A DNA stretch of 32,348 nt from Deltaproteobacteria bacterium (GTDB taxonomy: Bacteria > Desulfobacterota > Binatia > HRBIN30 > CADEER01), in contig JAJCZJ010000121.1 in assembly GCA_029262455.1 (NCBI GenBank), positions 1-32,348 on the forward strand, in the 5' to 3' direction. The notes beneath the pieces were generated by a model. It was not told where the DNA came from. It worked only from the letters and a program-made list of their open reading frames with translations, and did not search any database. Both the position numbers and the translations under genes were made by a program. Numbering within the stretch: position 1 is the first letter of the stretch; each line of letters begins with the position of its first letter. This document shows positions 23,035 to 31,336 of the stretch, in pieces.

Positions 23035-24942
23035 ATGCGTAGACATCGGGTATTGGTCATGGTTACCGCTCTCGCCATCTGCGGCTGGGTGGATCCTTCT
23101 AGCTCCGCCACCTTCGTGGTCAACGACACGAGCGTTGGTCCGGCCGAGACCGATCTCGGCGACGGAATCTGCATGACCACGGCGGGGACCTGTACGTTTC
23201 ACGCCGCACAGCGAGAAGCCGAGGCCTTTCCCGGTGCTGACGAAATCATTGTTCCCGCAGGCCAATGGAATCCCTTGAGTATCGTCACTGAGGACGTTCA
23301 CATCATCGGGGTCGGTTCTGGCACGACAGCGGCTACGGTTTTCAACGGCGGGGCAGCAGGGTCTGAGTTTTTCGTTGGGGCGGTCTTCATCGTGCAACCA
23401 GCAGTCAACTTTCAATTGACTGGAGTCACGGTCGAAAACGGCCACGGCGGAATCCACACGGAGGGGCTCGTCACCGTGACGGACTCTCTCTTTCGTGACC
23501 ATCTTGCCAGAGCGGCTATCTGGTGCGACAGCTCGCTCGCGCAGATCCAGGTGACGTCTTCGCGCTTTGACAACAACGACGACTCGGCGATCCGGTGTGG
23601 CCAGGCGATCGACATTGCCGACTCCGAATTCACCAACAATAGGACCCAAGGCGGCGGCGGTGCGATTTCCGCCCAGGGGCCGCTGACGATCATCCGGTCC
23701 ACCTTCAGCCTCAATGCCGCAACGAACACCGCCGGTGCGGTTGACGCCGATGGCGTAACCTCGATCGAGGACTCCACTTTCATACTGAATACGTCAGGTA
23801 ACGTTGGCGGGGCCATCAGTGGCGACGGAACCATCAACATCAGCGGGAGCACCTTCTTTCGCAACACCGCCAGTAACGTGGGTGGGGCGGTAGGCTCGGA
23901 CGGAACCCTAAACGTCGTCAATTCCACATTCGCAGACAATCGAGCCAGCAATACCGGCAGCACGTTTCACGTCGATGCTGAGGCGACGCTCAACAACGTG
24001 ACGATTTTCAGCGTCAGTGGCACCGCAATCAAAATCGACGGGTCGGTGACTCTGTCCAACACAATCCTTGAAGCCGGTGTCGCCGTCTGTGGCGGAACCT
24101 TGGAGTCGGCAGGGAACAATATCTTTTTCGGCGACATGACGAATTGCACCGTCACCGGTGACACGGCTTCGGACCAAGTCGGCGCCGATCCGTTACTCGG
24201 CGGATTGCTGGACAACGGCGGTCCTACGACCACCCAGGCAATTCCGGCGGGCAGTCCGGCAATTGACGCCGGCGGCGACGACTGCGAGTCGCACGACCAG
24301 CGCGGCATTCCACGTCCACTCGGCGGCGGTTGCGATGTTGGAGCCTACGAACGCATTCCGTGCGACCTCGACTCGGTGGTCGAGCCCGGCGAACAATGCG
24401 ACGATGGAAATCTCGATGACGGTGATGGCTGCTCGTCCATTTGCCAAACGGAATTGGTCACCGGGCGTAGCCTCGCACTGGCCGCCGACCCAAGTGACCC
24501 AGCGCGATCACGACTCGTCTTCCAGTCAAAGGATCCTTTTGTGTCGCTAGGGTTCGGCAACGGATCGAAAGACGACCCGGTTCTGCACGGCGGCGTGGTA
24601 CGCGTCGCCTCGACCAACGGCGACGGTTTCGACGACACTTATGTCCTGCCAGCCTCGGGTTGGAGATATATCGGAAAGCCGGGCCAGAACCGTGGTTACA
24701 AGTACAAAGACCCCAGCGGGACCATTCGGTTGGTCAAAGTCCGGCCCGCAAAGGGCGTCAAGGTCAAGGGCAAGGGTAGTGGACTCGGACATTCGCTCGG
24801 CGCCAGCCCGAATCCCGTCGTCGTGTCGGTGACCATCGGAACACGTCTGCACCAGGCCGCCTTCGGCGGTACTGTGAAATTCAAGGCCGACACTCGGTAT
24901 CGTGGCAAGAACGCGGCACGTCCGGGCTCAATGACTCCGTAG
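23035..24942 (+). CDS. Secreted right-handed beta-helix protein with DUF4215-type Cys box
   Basis: 635 aa after GGGGG at 23025-23029. The upstream region has a TACAAT hexamer (22981-22986) but no convincing -35 box. Signal peptide about 1-25. Residues about 26-75 (FVVNDTSVGP, GDGICMTTAGTCTFHAA, ADEIIVPAG) resemble the CSLREA entry module. About 85-360 are pectate-lyase-like coils with repeated STF-x(3)N-x(6)GGA patterns. About 375-440 (DPLLGGLLDNGGPTTTQAI, SPAIDAG) match the choice-of-anchor Q region. Residues 443-470 are a DUF4215-like box (EPGEQCDDGNLDDGDGCSSIC). The last about 160 residues are a Lys/Gly-rich domain I recall at the end of related proteins but cannot name. It is probably surface or secreted; there is no sorting tail. 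The ligand is unknown. Confidence 0.82.
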   Translation: MRRHRVLVMVTALAICGWVDPSSSATFVVNDTSVGPAETDLGDGICMTTAGTCTFHAAQREAEAFPGADEIIVPAGQWNPLSIVTEDVHIIGVGSGTTAATVFNGGAAGSEFFVGAVFIVQPAVNFQLTGVTVENGHGGIHTEGLVTVTDSLFRDHLARAAIWCDSSLAQIQVTSSRFDNNDDSAIRCGQAIDIADSEFTNNRTQGGGGAISAQGPLTIIRSTFSLNAATNTAGAVDADGVTSIEDSTFILNTSGNVGGAISGDGTINISGSTFFRNTASNVGGAVGSDGTLNVVNSTFADNRASNTGSTFHVDAEATLNNVTIFSVSGTAIKIDGSVTLSNTILEAGVAVCGGTLESAGNNIFFGDMTNCTVTGDTASDQVGADPLLGGLLDNGGPTTTQAIPAGSPAIDAGGDDCESHDQRGIPRPLGGGCDVGAYERIPCDLDSVVEPGEQCDDGNLDDGDGCSSICQTELVTGRSLALAADPSDPARSRLVFQSKDPFVSLGFGNGSKDDPVLHGGVVRVASTNGDGFDDTYVLPASGWRYIGKPGQNRGYKYKDPSGTIRLVKVRPAKGVKVKGKGSGLGHSLGASPNPVVVSVTIGTRLHQAAFGGTVKFKADTRYRGKNAARPGSMTP

Positions 24943-24951
24943 CCAATTCGT

Positions 24952-25004
24952 GCGCGACTATGTGACCCGGGAGCAGCACAGCTCGGGCTCACGTAGTCAC
25001 GCGC
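24952..25004. terminator. Long imperfect hairpin between convergent genes
   Basis: Arms 24952-24974 and 24981-25004 pair with a 6-nt loop. GCGCG, ACTA(T/C)GTGA and GAGC match, with a 2-nt bulge and a mismatched GC core. It follows the beta-helix gene stop and overlaps the stop of the convergent SDR gene, so it could terminate both. There is no U-tract. Confidence 0.4.
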
Positions 25005-26086
25005 CGCCAGTCGCCTCTGCGGATCCGCGGATCGTCGCTATGGTTGACGAAATAGTCGACCATGACGTCGATGTAGTCGGCGACTCGGGGACAGGTGACG
25101 CGGTGTTTCTCGAGAACCGGAGCCGCGTTCGAACTATCGTACTCCACCGGATAGAAGGAGGTCTCGAAGGCCTCGCGCGGCACGCCGGTGATTTTTTCGA
25201 ACATCGGCAATTTCCCGGTCGGGCGCATTAATCCGGGTGGCAGTTTGAGCAGTGGCCCACTTTGGCCGAGAGCGGCGCACGCGAGTTCGATGAAATCGAC
25301 GTAGGTTACAGGCTCGGGGTCGACCAAGTGGAAGACCTTGCCCACCGACGCGTTGTCTTCGAAGAGGTGGTAGTAAGCGTCGGTAACGAAATCCACGGGA
25401 GCGAAATGAAACTTCGTCGCGCCCGTTTCCGGAATGATCCGATGCATCTTGCGCAGGATCATGTTGAGCGCATAGTAAGGCCCGTCGATCTTCTCGATGG
25501 CCCCAGTCTTCGAATGCCCTACGACAGTCGTCGGACGCAGGATGACGGTCGGGATCGAGTCGCGCCGCTCGCGTACCAACTTTTCCGACAAGAACTTCGT
25601 TTCGTCATAGTAGTTCTTGAACTCCTGGCCAACATCGAAGTCCTGCTCGTGAAAAACACCACCCGACTTTCCCGAGATCGCAATCGTACTGGTGTGAGCG
25701 AAGCGGCGTAGCGAGGGCATTTCCGCCAGGAAATCGAGCAAGTTGCGTGTGCCGTCGACGTTGACACGCACCGAAACGTCGCGCGGCGCCGACAAGTTGT
25801 AGAGTGCGGCGAGATGAATGACGTGGGTGGCGCGTTCTTTTAGCTCAGCGGCCCCCCGGTCATCGAGACCAAGCCCGGGCACAGTGATGTCGCCGGCGAG
25901 GATCTTGATCCTCCGCCGCTGCTCCGGGTCAGTGATCACCTCATCGAGGAAGTGCTCGAGGCGTTCTCGAAATCCTCCCTGCTCGAGCAGAAAGATTTCG
26001 CACGCTTCCTTCTGCAGGTAGTGCGACAGGATGTAGCGGCCGACGAATCCTCCGGCACCGGTACAGAATAGCGTCTTGTTGCTCAT
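24989..26086 (-). CDS. SDR-family NAD(P)-dependent oxidoreductase (extended, male-sterility-like)
   Basis: 365 aa from ATG 26086. The dinucleotide-binding motif is CTGAGGFVGRYIL (residues 8-20, GxxGxxG), with AGDIT, VIHLAALYNLSAP and RVNVDGTRNLL as expected for extended SDRs. The active site is HTSTIAIS (Ser/Thr) and YYDETKFLSE (Tyr160, Lys164). ILRPTTVVGHSKTG and FHFAPVDFVTDAYYHL are substrate-domain motifs like those of the male-sterility/fatty-acyl reductase or 3-beta-HSD groups. The substrate is unclear. The methyltransferase gene directly upstream (18 nt) is probably cotranscribed. Confidence 0.85.
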   Translation of the reverse strand: MSNKTLFCTGAGGFVGRYILSHYLQKEACEIFLLEQGGFRERLEHFLDEVITDPEQRRRIKILAGDITVPGLGLDDRGAAELKERATHVIHLAALYNLSAPRDVSVRVNVDGTRNLLDFLAEMPSLRRFAHTSTIAISGKSGGVFHEQDFDVGQEFKNYYDETKFLSEKLVRERRDSIPTVILRPTTVVGHSKTGAIEKIDGPYYALNMILRKMHRIIPETGATKFHFAPVDFVTDAYYHLFEDNASVGKVFHLVDPEPVTYVDFIELACAALGQSGPLLKLPPGLMRPTGKLPMFEKITGVPREAFETSFYPVEYDSSNAAPVLEKHRVTCPRVADYIDVMVDYFVNHSDDPRIRRGDWRRVTT

Positions 26087-26104
26087 GCAACGTGCATCCT
26101 CGGT

Positions 26105-26725
26105 TTAGGCGACCGAGGCACGCCCCCAATAGTTGAATGCTGCGATTCTCGGCGTCTTCGGTAGGTACATGGTTTCGAGGTCATCGACGCGAAATCCGGC
26201 TTCTTCGAGGTTGGTTGGGATCGGGCGATTGAGGTTGCAGCCGCCGGCGATCTTCTTCCAAAACGGGTTCACACGCGCCTGCCATCGCCTGACCGATTCA
26301 TCGGGCGCCTCGCCGTGTTCGCAAAATAGCAAGCGTCCGCCGGGTTTCAAGACTCGCCGCATCTGAGCCAGCGCGGCGCGATAGTCTGGGATGGTACAGA
26401 GCGTGTAGGTCAGCACGACTGTGTCCACAGATTTGTCGTCGAGTGGCACTTCCTCGCCTGGAAGATCGAGCCATTCGACAGGAACCGGCGAGCCGGCGAT
26501 GTTGGCCTTCGCCTTTTGTCGCATCCCCTCACTGGGCTCCAGGCCGTACACCATCTCCACCTTCTCCGGGTCGTAGAAAGATAGATTGATGCCGGACCCC
26601 ATGCCGATCTCGAGCACGCGTCCCGCGGCGTGCGGCACGACCTTTTCGCGCTGCTTCAAGATGGGAGGAGCCCCACACGTCAGGTTGATCATGTGGGGTA
26701 GGACGTAGCGATCGTATAAGCCCAT
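26105..26725 (-). CDS. Class I SAM-dependent methyltransferase (UbiE/phospholipid-methyltransferase-like)
   Basis: About 206 aa from ATG 26725, chosen because GGAG lies 7 nt upstream; a TTG start at 26737 is possible. The N-terminus MGLYDRYVLPHMINLTCG is a conserved lead-in of this group. Motif I is VLEIGMGSGINLSFY (37-51), followed by VYGLEPSEGM, VDTVVLTYTLCTIPDYRAAL and LKPGGRLLFCEHG. The region with FWKKIAGGCNLNRP is also typical. It probably methylates a small lipophilic or phospholipid substrate, but this is not determinable. It is upstream of and probably cotranscribed with the SDR gene. Confidence 0.87.
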   Translation of the reverse strand: MGLYDRYVLPHMINLTCGAPPILKQREKVVPHAAGRVLEIGMGSGINLSFYDPEKVEMVYGLEPSEGMRQKAKANIAGSPVPVEWLDLPGEEVPLDDKSVDTVVLTYTLCTIPDYRAALAQMRRVLKPGGRLLFCEHGEAPDESVRRWQARVNPFWKKIAGGCNLNRPIPTNLEEAGFRVDDLETMYLPKTPRIAAFNYWGRASVA

Positions 26726-26856
26726 CGTCTTCTCCAATTCGGCTCATCGAGATTAGACCTGGTGGCGCCCGGCGCGAGCCGCCGGTGTCGATGCCTATAG
26801 CAGCGGGGTCGGCGCGCACGCCAGCCCACGTCGGTGATGCCCAGGCACCCGAGAGC

Positions 26857-28305
26857 TCATTGTGTGATCGCCGCCTCGAGTCTGGCGGACGTGGTATCGA
26901 TATCTGTCGTGACGGCCGCGATGTAGCGGTCCGGGCGAACGATGATGATCTCGCCATTCGGCCGCAGGCTATCGATCATTGGGTGGCGGACATCGAGGTA
27001 CTTGGAACCCAGACGATCCCACATCGAACGCGACGAAGGGGACATTTCGATCTGGTCGGTCCGGTTTCCGATCAGGGCGAATCCCTCTCCCAACAGATCG
27101 TCGAGTCGCGTTTCGTCCAAAGTTGGCTGGGCTATGGGGTGACCAACCATCGGGTGGTCGCCGCAGACAAAGCCCGCTTCGATATGCGGGAAGGGTCGTC
27201 CGCCACCGTAGCCAGCCTCGGTTGAGACGTCTTGCTCCAGCGACAGCGCGTTGATGAGACGCCCGGCGTCGGCAGCATGTTGCACCTGACCGCGAGCGTG
27301 CGGTCGCCGTTCGAGATCGTAGGTGTCGAGCAGGCCGACGCCCGCTTTCGACTGGCAAACCAGCGCCAACTTCCATGAAAGATTCTCGGCGTCCCGCAAT
27401 CCAGAATTCATCCCTTGCCCGTTGAACGGCGGCATCTGATGAGCGGCGTCGCCGGCAACGAAGATGGACTGGTTGCGGAATCGGTCGGCAACGACCGCGT
27501 GGAATCGGTAGACCGCGCTGCGGTCGAGGCGCACTTGCTCCGGTTTCACCCAGCGCGACAGCATTCGGCTTAGCCGCGTTTTCTCGAGCAGGCTCTCGCC
27601 GCTGTCACCGTCGTGAACCTTGAACTCCCACCGCGCCCGCTTTTGATGGCCCGGAACAAAGGTAATCACCTGCTTCGGATCGCAGATCTGTTGGGCCATC
27701 CTCGGCAACGACAACTCGGGGTCGACGACCGTCGTATCGATGACCACCCATTCCTCATCAAAGCCCTGATCCTCGAGTACGATTCCGGCCAACCCCCGCA
27801 TCGTGCTCGCCGCGCCATCGGCCGCCACGAGCCATGGTGCCTCGAGCACTTTCTCGCGACCGTCTTCGTCGGCGATCGTCAGGGAGACCCCGTCGCGCGC
27901 ATTCTCGACCGAGATCGCACGAACGCCCAAGTCCATCTGGACACCCGCGGCCACAGCCGCAGCGCGCAGTGCTCTCTCCAAACCCGGCTGCTCAAACATC
28001 GTCATCGGCGGGTAGCCATTGAGCCCGAGCGTGCCCTCAGGCAGCTCGAGGCCGACCAAACGATTGCCGGCTACGTCGAGAAACTCAGCGCCACGAATCG
28101 GTGTCGATACCGCCGCCAGCTCGGCTTCGAGCCCGGCATTTTGAAACAAGCGCTGGATCTCTTCATCCATTCCGATGGCGCGGGGTAGGGGGAAGATCTC
28201 CATCGACTTGTCGATCGCAACCACGGACAATCCACGCTGCGCGCAGCGCAACGCCGTCATCACGCCGACGGGTCCACAGCCGACGACAATGACGTCCGTG
28301 CTCAT
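26857..28305 (-). CDS. FAD-dependent aromatic monooxygenase (MhpA/PheA-like)
   Basis: 482 aa. The FAD-binding Rossmann motif is VVGCGPVGVMTALRCAQRG (7-25), the second (DG) motif is LVAADGAASTMR (159-170), and the third (GD) motif is VAGDAAHQMPPFNGQGMNSGLRDAENLSWKL (283-313). This is the group A flavoprotein hydroxylase layout closest to 3-(3-hydroxyphenyl)propionate or phenol hydroxylases. Family knowledge: such enzymes use NAD(P)H and O2 to hydroxylate a phenolic ring. The gene starts in an ATGA overlap with the VOC gene, so hydroxylation and ring cleavage are probably coupled. The exact aromatic substrate is unknown, and the C-terminal thioredoxin-like region is short. Confidence 0.9.
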   Translation of the reverse strand: MSTDVIVVGCGPVGVMTALRCAQRGLSVVAIDKSMEIFPLPRAIGMDEEIQRLFQNAGLEAELAAVSTPIRGAEFLDVAGNRLVGLELPEGTLGLNGYPPMTMFEQPGLERALRAAAVAAGVQMDLGVRAISVENARDGVSLTIADEDGREKVLEAPWLVAADGAASTMRGLAGIVLEDQGFDEEWVVIDTTVVDPELSLPRMAQQICDPKQVITFVPGHQKRARWEFKVHDGDSGESLLEKTRLSRMLSRWVKPEQVRLDRSAVYRFHAVVADRFRNQSIFVAGDAAHQMPPFNGQGMNSGLRDAENLSWKLALVCQSKAGVGLLDTYDLERRPHARGQVQHAADAGRLINALSLEQDVSTEAGYGGGRPFPHIEAGFVCGDHPMVGHPIAQPTLDETRLDDLLGEGFALIGNRTDQIEMSPSSRSMWDRLGSKYLDVRHPMIDSLRPNGEIIIVRPDRYIAAVTTDIDTTSARLEAAITQ

Positions 28306-28841
28306 GCAGCCGGCCCGTAGACACGCAAGGCTTCCACCTCCTGGCCAGAACGATGCTGACGCGCCATTTCCTCTGGTTCGAAGACGACACCAAGCGGATT
28401 GTCCTTGAAGGCGTCGGATTCCATGAACGCCGACGCCTGCTCGGGGGTTGCGAGATCGATCTGCAGCTCAACCTGGTTGCCGTCGGGATCAGCGTAGTAG
28501 AACGACAAACTCATCCCGTGATTGATCGGGAGAATTGGGGTGATCCCGGCGTCGCGTAAGCGTTCGTATGTCGTCACCAGATCGTCGAGGGAACTGTAGG
28601 TGAACGCCACATGTTCGACGCCGGCGTGGGCTCGCCCGTCATTGCCGAGTTCCGGGTTGACCACGATTGCCAGGCGATGATGCTCGTCGTCGTAGGTCAG
28701 GAAAGACACAAAGTCGTTTTCATGAACGACATGCGCACACAAAACCGTCGACCACCACTTCACGGACTCTTCCTTGTTCCCCGAGCGCAACACGAAATGG
28801 GCGAGTTTTGTGGGTGTCGGGGCATTCGTCGTCTCAAGCAT
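28302..28841 (-). CDS. VOC family protein (single-domain extradiol-dioxygenase-like)
   Basis: 179 aa, ATG 28841 with AAGGAG upstream. One vicinal-oxygen-chelate module is visible with the metal-ligand triad expected for extradiol dioxygenases: AHFVLRS (His15), VEHVAFTY (His77) and GNQVELQID (Glu125). The C-terminal about 50 residues extend the fold. It is the first gene of the minus-strand arm of the catabolic module, followed by the flavin monooxygenase. It could cleave the catechol-type product of that enzyme, although some single-domain members are not ring-cleaving enzymes. Two tandem palindromes lie just upstream. Confidence 0.85.
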   Translation of the reverse strand: MLETTNAPTPTKLAHFVLRSGNKEESVKWWSTVLCAHVVHENDFVSFLTYDDEHHRLAIVVNPELGNDGRAHAGVEHVAFTYSSLDDLVTTYERLRDAGITPILPINHGMSLSFYYADPDGNQVELQIDLATPEQASAFMESDAFKDNPLGVVFEPEEMARQHRSGQEVEALRVYGPAA

Positions 28842-28867
28842 GAAATTTTCTCCTTGGCTCTGCTTGC

Positions 28868-28902
28868 ATTATCAAGCGATAATACTATGATCACTCGATA
28901 AT
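28868..28902. promoter_or_regulatory. Two tandem 16-bp palindromic operators (probable TetR sites)
   Basis: ATTATCAAGCGATAAT (28868-28883) is a perfect 6+4+6 inverted repeat. ATGATCACTCGATAAT (28887-28902) is the same pattern with one arm mismatch, 19 bp downstream. They fill the divergent region between the VOC gene and the TetR gene, and the second overlaps the TetR start codon. This is the usual place for a local TetR repressor to control both arms. Confidence 0.7.
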
Positions 28903-29581
28903 GGTTTCGTCAAGTGATGCTCCGTCAACCGCCGCAATCGGCGGATTTCGCGCAACAGCCTCGGCTCAGCTGTGTGAGCGTCTCATCGATTCAGCGCTGC
29001 AGGAATTTGCGACTCACGGGTTCGAAGGAGCGTCTACGCGCGCCATCGCCAAGCGGGCAGGGGCCCATCAGCCGCAGATCAACTACCACTTTGCGTCAAA
29101 GGGGGAGCTTTGGAAGGCCGTTCTCCTCAAGCTGCTTGGTGAGCTCGACGAAGCCATTGTCACCGAACCCGGGATGGGTCGTCGCGAAACGATGAAGGCC
29201 ATCATCTGCGGCGTCGTCGAAATGGCGGCGAAGCGCCCTGAGCTGAACCGCATCATGATCCACGAGGGCACGCACCCAAGCGAGCGCCTCGCGTGGCTCG
29301 TCGAGACGCAGATTCGACCGCGCTCGGAAGGGTTGCTCGCTCTGTGGACGGATCTCGTCGACTCCGGGGAAGCAGTCCCGATGTCCCCTGATCTCGTCTA
29401 TCACGTACTCATTGGCGCGGCGTCGTTGCTACATGCAAACGCGCCGGAAGCCCGTCTCCTACTGGGTATTGAACCTTCGGACCCGGAAATCGTGCAAGCT
29501 CACGCGGAGGCCCTGGTCGCGATGCTTCTGCCCGAACCACGAAATCCGCGACGCAAGCGAAAGGACACACGCCAATCATGA
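28901..29581 (+). CDS. TetR/AcrR family transcriptional regulator
   Basis: 226 aa from ATG 28901. The N-terminal helix-turn-helix is ERLIDSALQEFATHGFEGASTRAIAKRAGAHQPQINYHFASKGELWKAVL (about residues 27-76), a textbook TetR DNA-binding domain. The C-terminal domain is helical and includes MIHEGTHPSERLAWL, probably the ligand pocket. The last about 15 residues are basic. It is divergent from the VOC/monooxygenase arm and overlaps the FAH-family gene by 4 nt (ATGA). It probably represses both arms through the palindromes at 28868-28902, released by an aromatic substrate or intermediate. The effector is unknown. Confidence 0.93.
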   Translation: MVSSSDAPSTAAIGGFRATASAQLCERLIDSALQEFATHGFEGASTRAIAKRAGAHQPQINYHFASKGELWKAVLLKLLGELDEAIVTEPGMGRRETMKAIICGVVEMAAKRPELNRIMIHEGTHPSERLAWLVETQIRPRSEGLLALWTDLVDSGEAVPMSPDLVYHVLIGAASLLHANAPEARLLLGIEPSDPEIVQAHAEALVAMLLPEPRNPRRKRKDTRQS

Positions 29582-30414
29582 CATTCCAACTAGCCAACAT
29601 CGCCGGACGTGCGGCCCTGGTTTCGGGCGCTGACTACTACGACCTCGCAGAAGCGAGCAAGAATACCCTCGGGCCCGACCCGATGGCCGCCGTTGCGCGA
29701 TTCGAGGAATTGCACGCGATTGATTTGAATGGGTTGAAGCGGACCGGTTCGGTCGAGGACGTCACTCTCGACGCACCGGTTCCCAGACCCAAGAACTGTT
29801 TCGGAATCGGGTTGAACTACCGCTCCCATGTTACCGAGGCGTCGATGGAGGTTCCGACAACGCCGGTCGTGTTCACCAAGTTTCCGAGCTGCATCTCCGC
29901 TCCAAACTCGGACGTCGAAGTCGTCGGTGCGGCGATCGATTACGAGGCAGAGCTCGTCGTCGTGATCGGTAAGGGCGGGCGATCGATCGCCGCAAAGGAC
30001 GCCTGGAGTCATGTTGCGGGACTCACTGCCGGCCAGGATATCTCCGACCGGGAACTGCAGTTCGCCGCGAATCCGCCGCACTTTGACCTCGGCAAGTCGC
30101 GCGACACCTACGGACCCATCGGGCCGTTCCTCGTTTCAACGGACAGTTTCGCCAACCCGGACGACATTGCGCTCGAGTGTCGTGTCAACGGCGAAGTCCG
30201 CCAGAGCGCAACGACCGCGCAACTGATCTTCGACGTTCCGTTCCTGGTCGAGTACTTGTCGGGGATTCTCACACTGAGCCCAGGCGACCTCATTTTCACG
30301 GGCACGCCGGAAGGGGTCGGCATCACTACCGGGGGACTGCTGAAACCGGATGATGTCATCGAAACTACGATCGCCGGCATTGGCACTCTGAAAAATCGCT
30401 GCGTTCAATCATGA
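29578..30414 (+). CDS. Fumarylacetoacetate hydrolase (FAH) family protein
   Basis: 278 aa. Family motifs: CFGIGLNYRSHVTEA (74-88), the metal-binding DYEAELVVVIGKGGR (Glu123, Glu125), and the VAGLTAGQDISDRELQF segment (Asp154). KSRDTYGPIGPFLV and LIFTGTPEGVG follow. This is the two-carboxylate plus Asp metal site of FAH, HpcE and related hydrolases or decarboxylases acting on the products of ring cleavage. It overlaps the TetR gene before it and the DoxX gene after it by 4 nt each. With the monooxygenase and VOC gene it forms a plausible hydroxylation, cleavage and hydrolysis sequence. Confidence 0.93.
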   Translation: MTFQLANIAGRAALVSGADYYDLAEASKNTLGPDPMAAVARFEELHAIDLNGLKRTGSVEDVTLDAPVPRPKNCFGIGLNYRSHVTEASMEVPTTPVVFTKFPSCISAPNSDVEVVGAAIDYEAELVVVIGKGGRSIAAKDAWSHVAGLTAGQDISDRELQFAANPPHFDLGKSRDTYGPIGPFLVSTDSFANPDDIALECRVNGEVRQSATTAQLIFDVPFLVEYLSGILTLSPGDLIFTGTPEGVGITTGGLLKPDDVIETTIAGIGTLKNRCVQS

Positions 30415-30776
30415 ACCGGAGGGAGATCGGATATTGGATCGCCACCGGGTTGTTCTGCCTGATCTTCATCGGCGGCGGCGCGAGCCACCTACTGCGCGCC
30501 GACACGATGGTGGAAGGGGTCGCCTCGCTCGGTTTTCCGATCTATCTCACGACGATCTTGGGAATTGCCAAACTCTCTGGTGTCGCGGCACTACTCGCCC
30601 CAGGATTTCCGCTGCTGAAGGAATGGGCTTACGCCGGCTTCACCTTCAACCTTCTCGGGGCAAGCGCATCACACGCTTTCGTAGGGCATCCGGTGTCGGA
30701 AATCGTGACTCCGCTGATCATCCTCGCAATCGGCGCAGCCTCCTATGCTTTGAGGCCAGCGGCGCGACGAGTTTAG
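30411..30776 (+). CDS. DoxX-like small membrane protein
   Basis: 121 aa with four predicted membrane spans: about residues 8-26, 42-62, 70-90 and 97-113. It matches the DoxX-like pattern: GLFCLIFIGGGASHLLRADTMVEGVASLGFPIYLTTILGIAKLSG, then PLLKEWAYAGFTFNLLGASASHAF. The biochemical role of this family is not established; members often accompany oxidoreductases. It is the last gene of the plus-strand TetR/FAH operon. No terminator with a U-tract is obvious in the 118 bases that follow. Confidence 0.85.
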   Translation: MNRREIGYWIATGLFCLIFIGGGASHLLRADTMVEGVASLGFPIYLTTILGIAKLSGVAALLAPGFPLLKEWAYAGFTFNLLGASASHAFVGHPVSEIVTPLIILAIGAASYALRPAARRV

Positions 30777-30894
30777 ACGAAGTTCTGACCTGAGTTCGAT
30801 TCACCCGGCTCGACCCAGTGGCCTTTGGTCCGGCAACGCGGCAATAGTATCCCTTTCTGTTCTCGGACTGAGATAGCTCGAAGGGAGACCTACC

Positions 30895-31266
30895 ATGATC
30901 GGATACGTCACAATCGGAACCAAGGACATGGACCGTGCGGTCGCGTTCTATGATGCGCTGCTCGCCGAAGTTGGCGCCAAACAACTCATGGATCTTGATC
31001 GAATCAAGTTCTACGGTACGGGCGAAGGGGCCATGCTCGCGATCTGCATCCCCCACAACGAGAAAGAGCAGGGATGCGGCAACGGAAACATGATCGCGAT
31101 CCCGGGCGGAAGCCGCGAAGGCGTCGATAAGCTGTACGCCAAGGCGCGCGAACTCGGCGCTACCGACGAGGGCGAGCCCGGCGAGAGAATGCCGGTGTTC
31201 TACGGTGGCTATGTGCGCGATCTGGATGGAAACAAGATCTGCTTCTTCGACATGAAGACAGGATAG
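30895..31266 (+). CDS. VOC family (glyoxalase/bleomycin-resistance-like) protein
   Basis: 123 aa, ATG 30895 after AAGGGAGACC. MIGYVTIGTKDMDRAVAFYDALL at the N-terminus and FYGGYVRDLDGNKICFFDM at the C-terminus are the two ends of one VOC module. The first metal-ligand position is not a His (it reads GYVTIG), so a classic glyoxalase I or dioxygenase site is not complete. It is probably a small-molecule-binding or lyase-type VOC protein of unknown role. It is not tightly linked to the catabolic operon (118-bp gap). A strong hairpin follows it. Confidence 0.85.
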   Translation: MIGYVTIGTKDMDRAVAFYDALLAEVGAKQLMDLDRIKFYGTGEGAMLAICIPHNEKEQGCGNGNMIAIPGGSREGVDKLYAKARELGATDEGEPGERMPVFYGGYVRDLDGNKICFFDMKTG

Positions 31267-31281
31267 TCGATCGCCTAACAG

Positions 31282-31324
31282 TCCGTTCGTTCGCCCGCCC
31301 CAAAAGGGTCGGCGAACGAACGGA
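31282..31324. terminator. Perfect 14-bp-stem hairpin between convergent genes
   Basis: TCCGTTCGTTCGCC (31282-31295) pairs perfectly with GGCGAACGAACGGA (31311-31324). The 15-nt loop contains a further CCC/GGG pairing. It lies between the plus-strand VOC gene and the minus-strand lipoprotein gene, where a bidirectional terminator is expected. There is no U-tract on either side. Confidence 0.6.
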
Positions 31325-31336
31325 TCATCACCGCCG

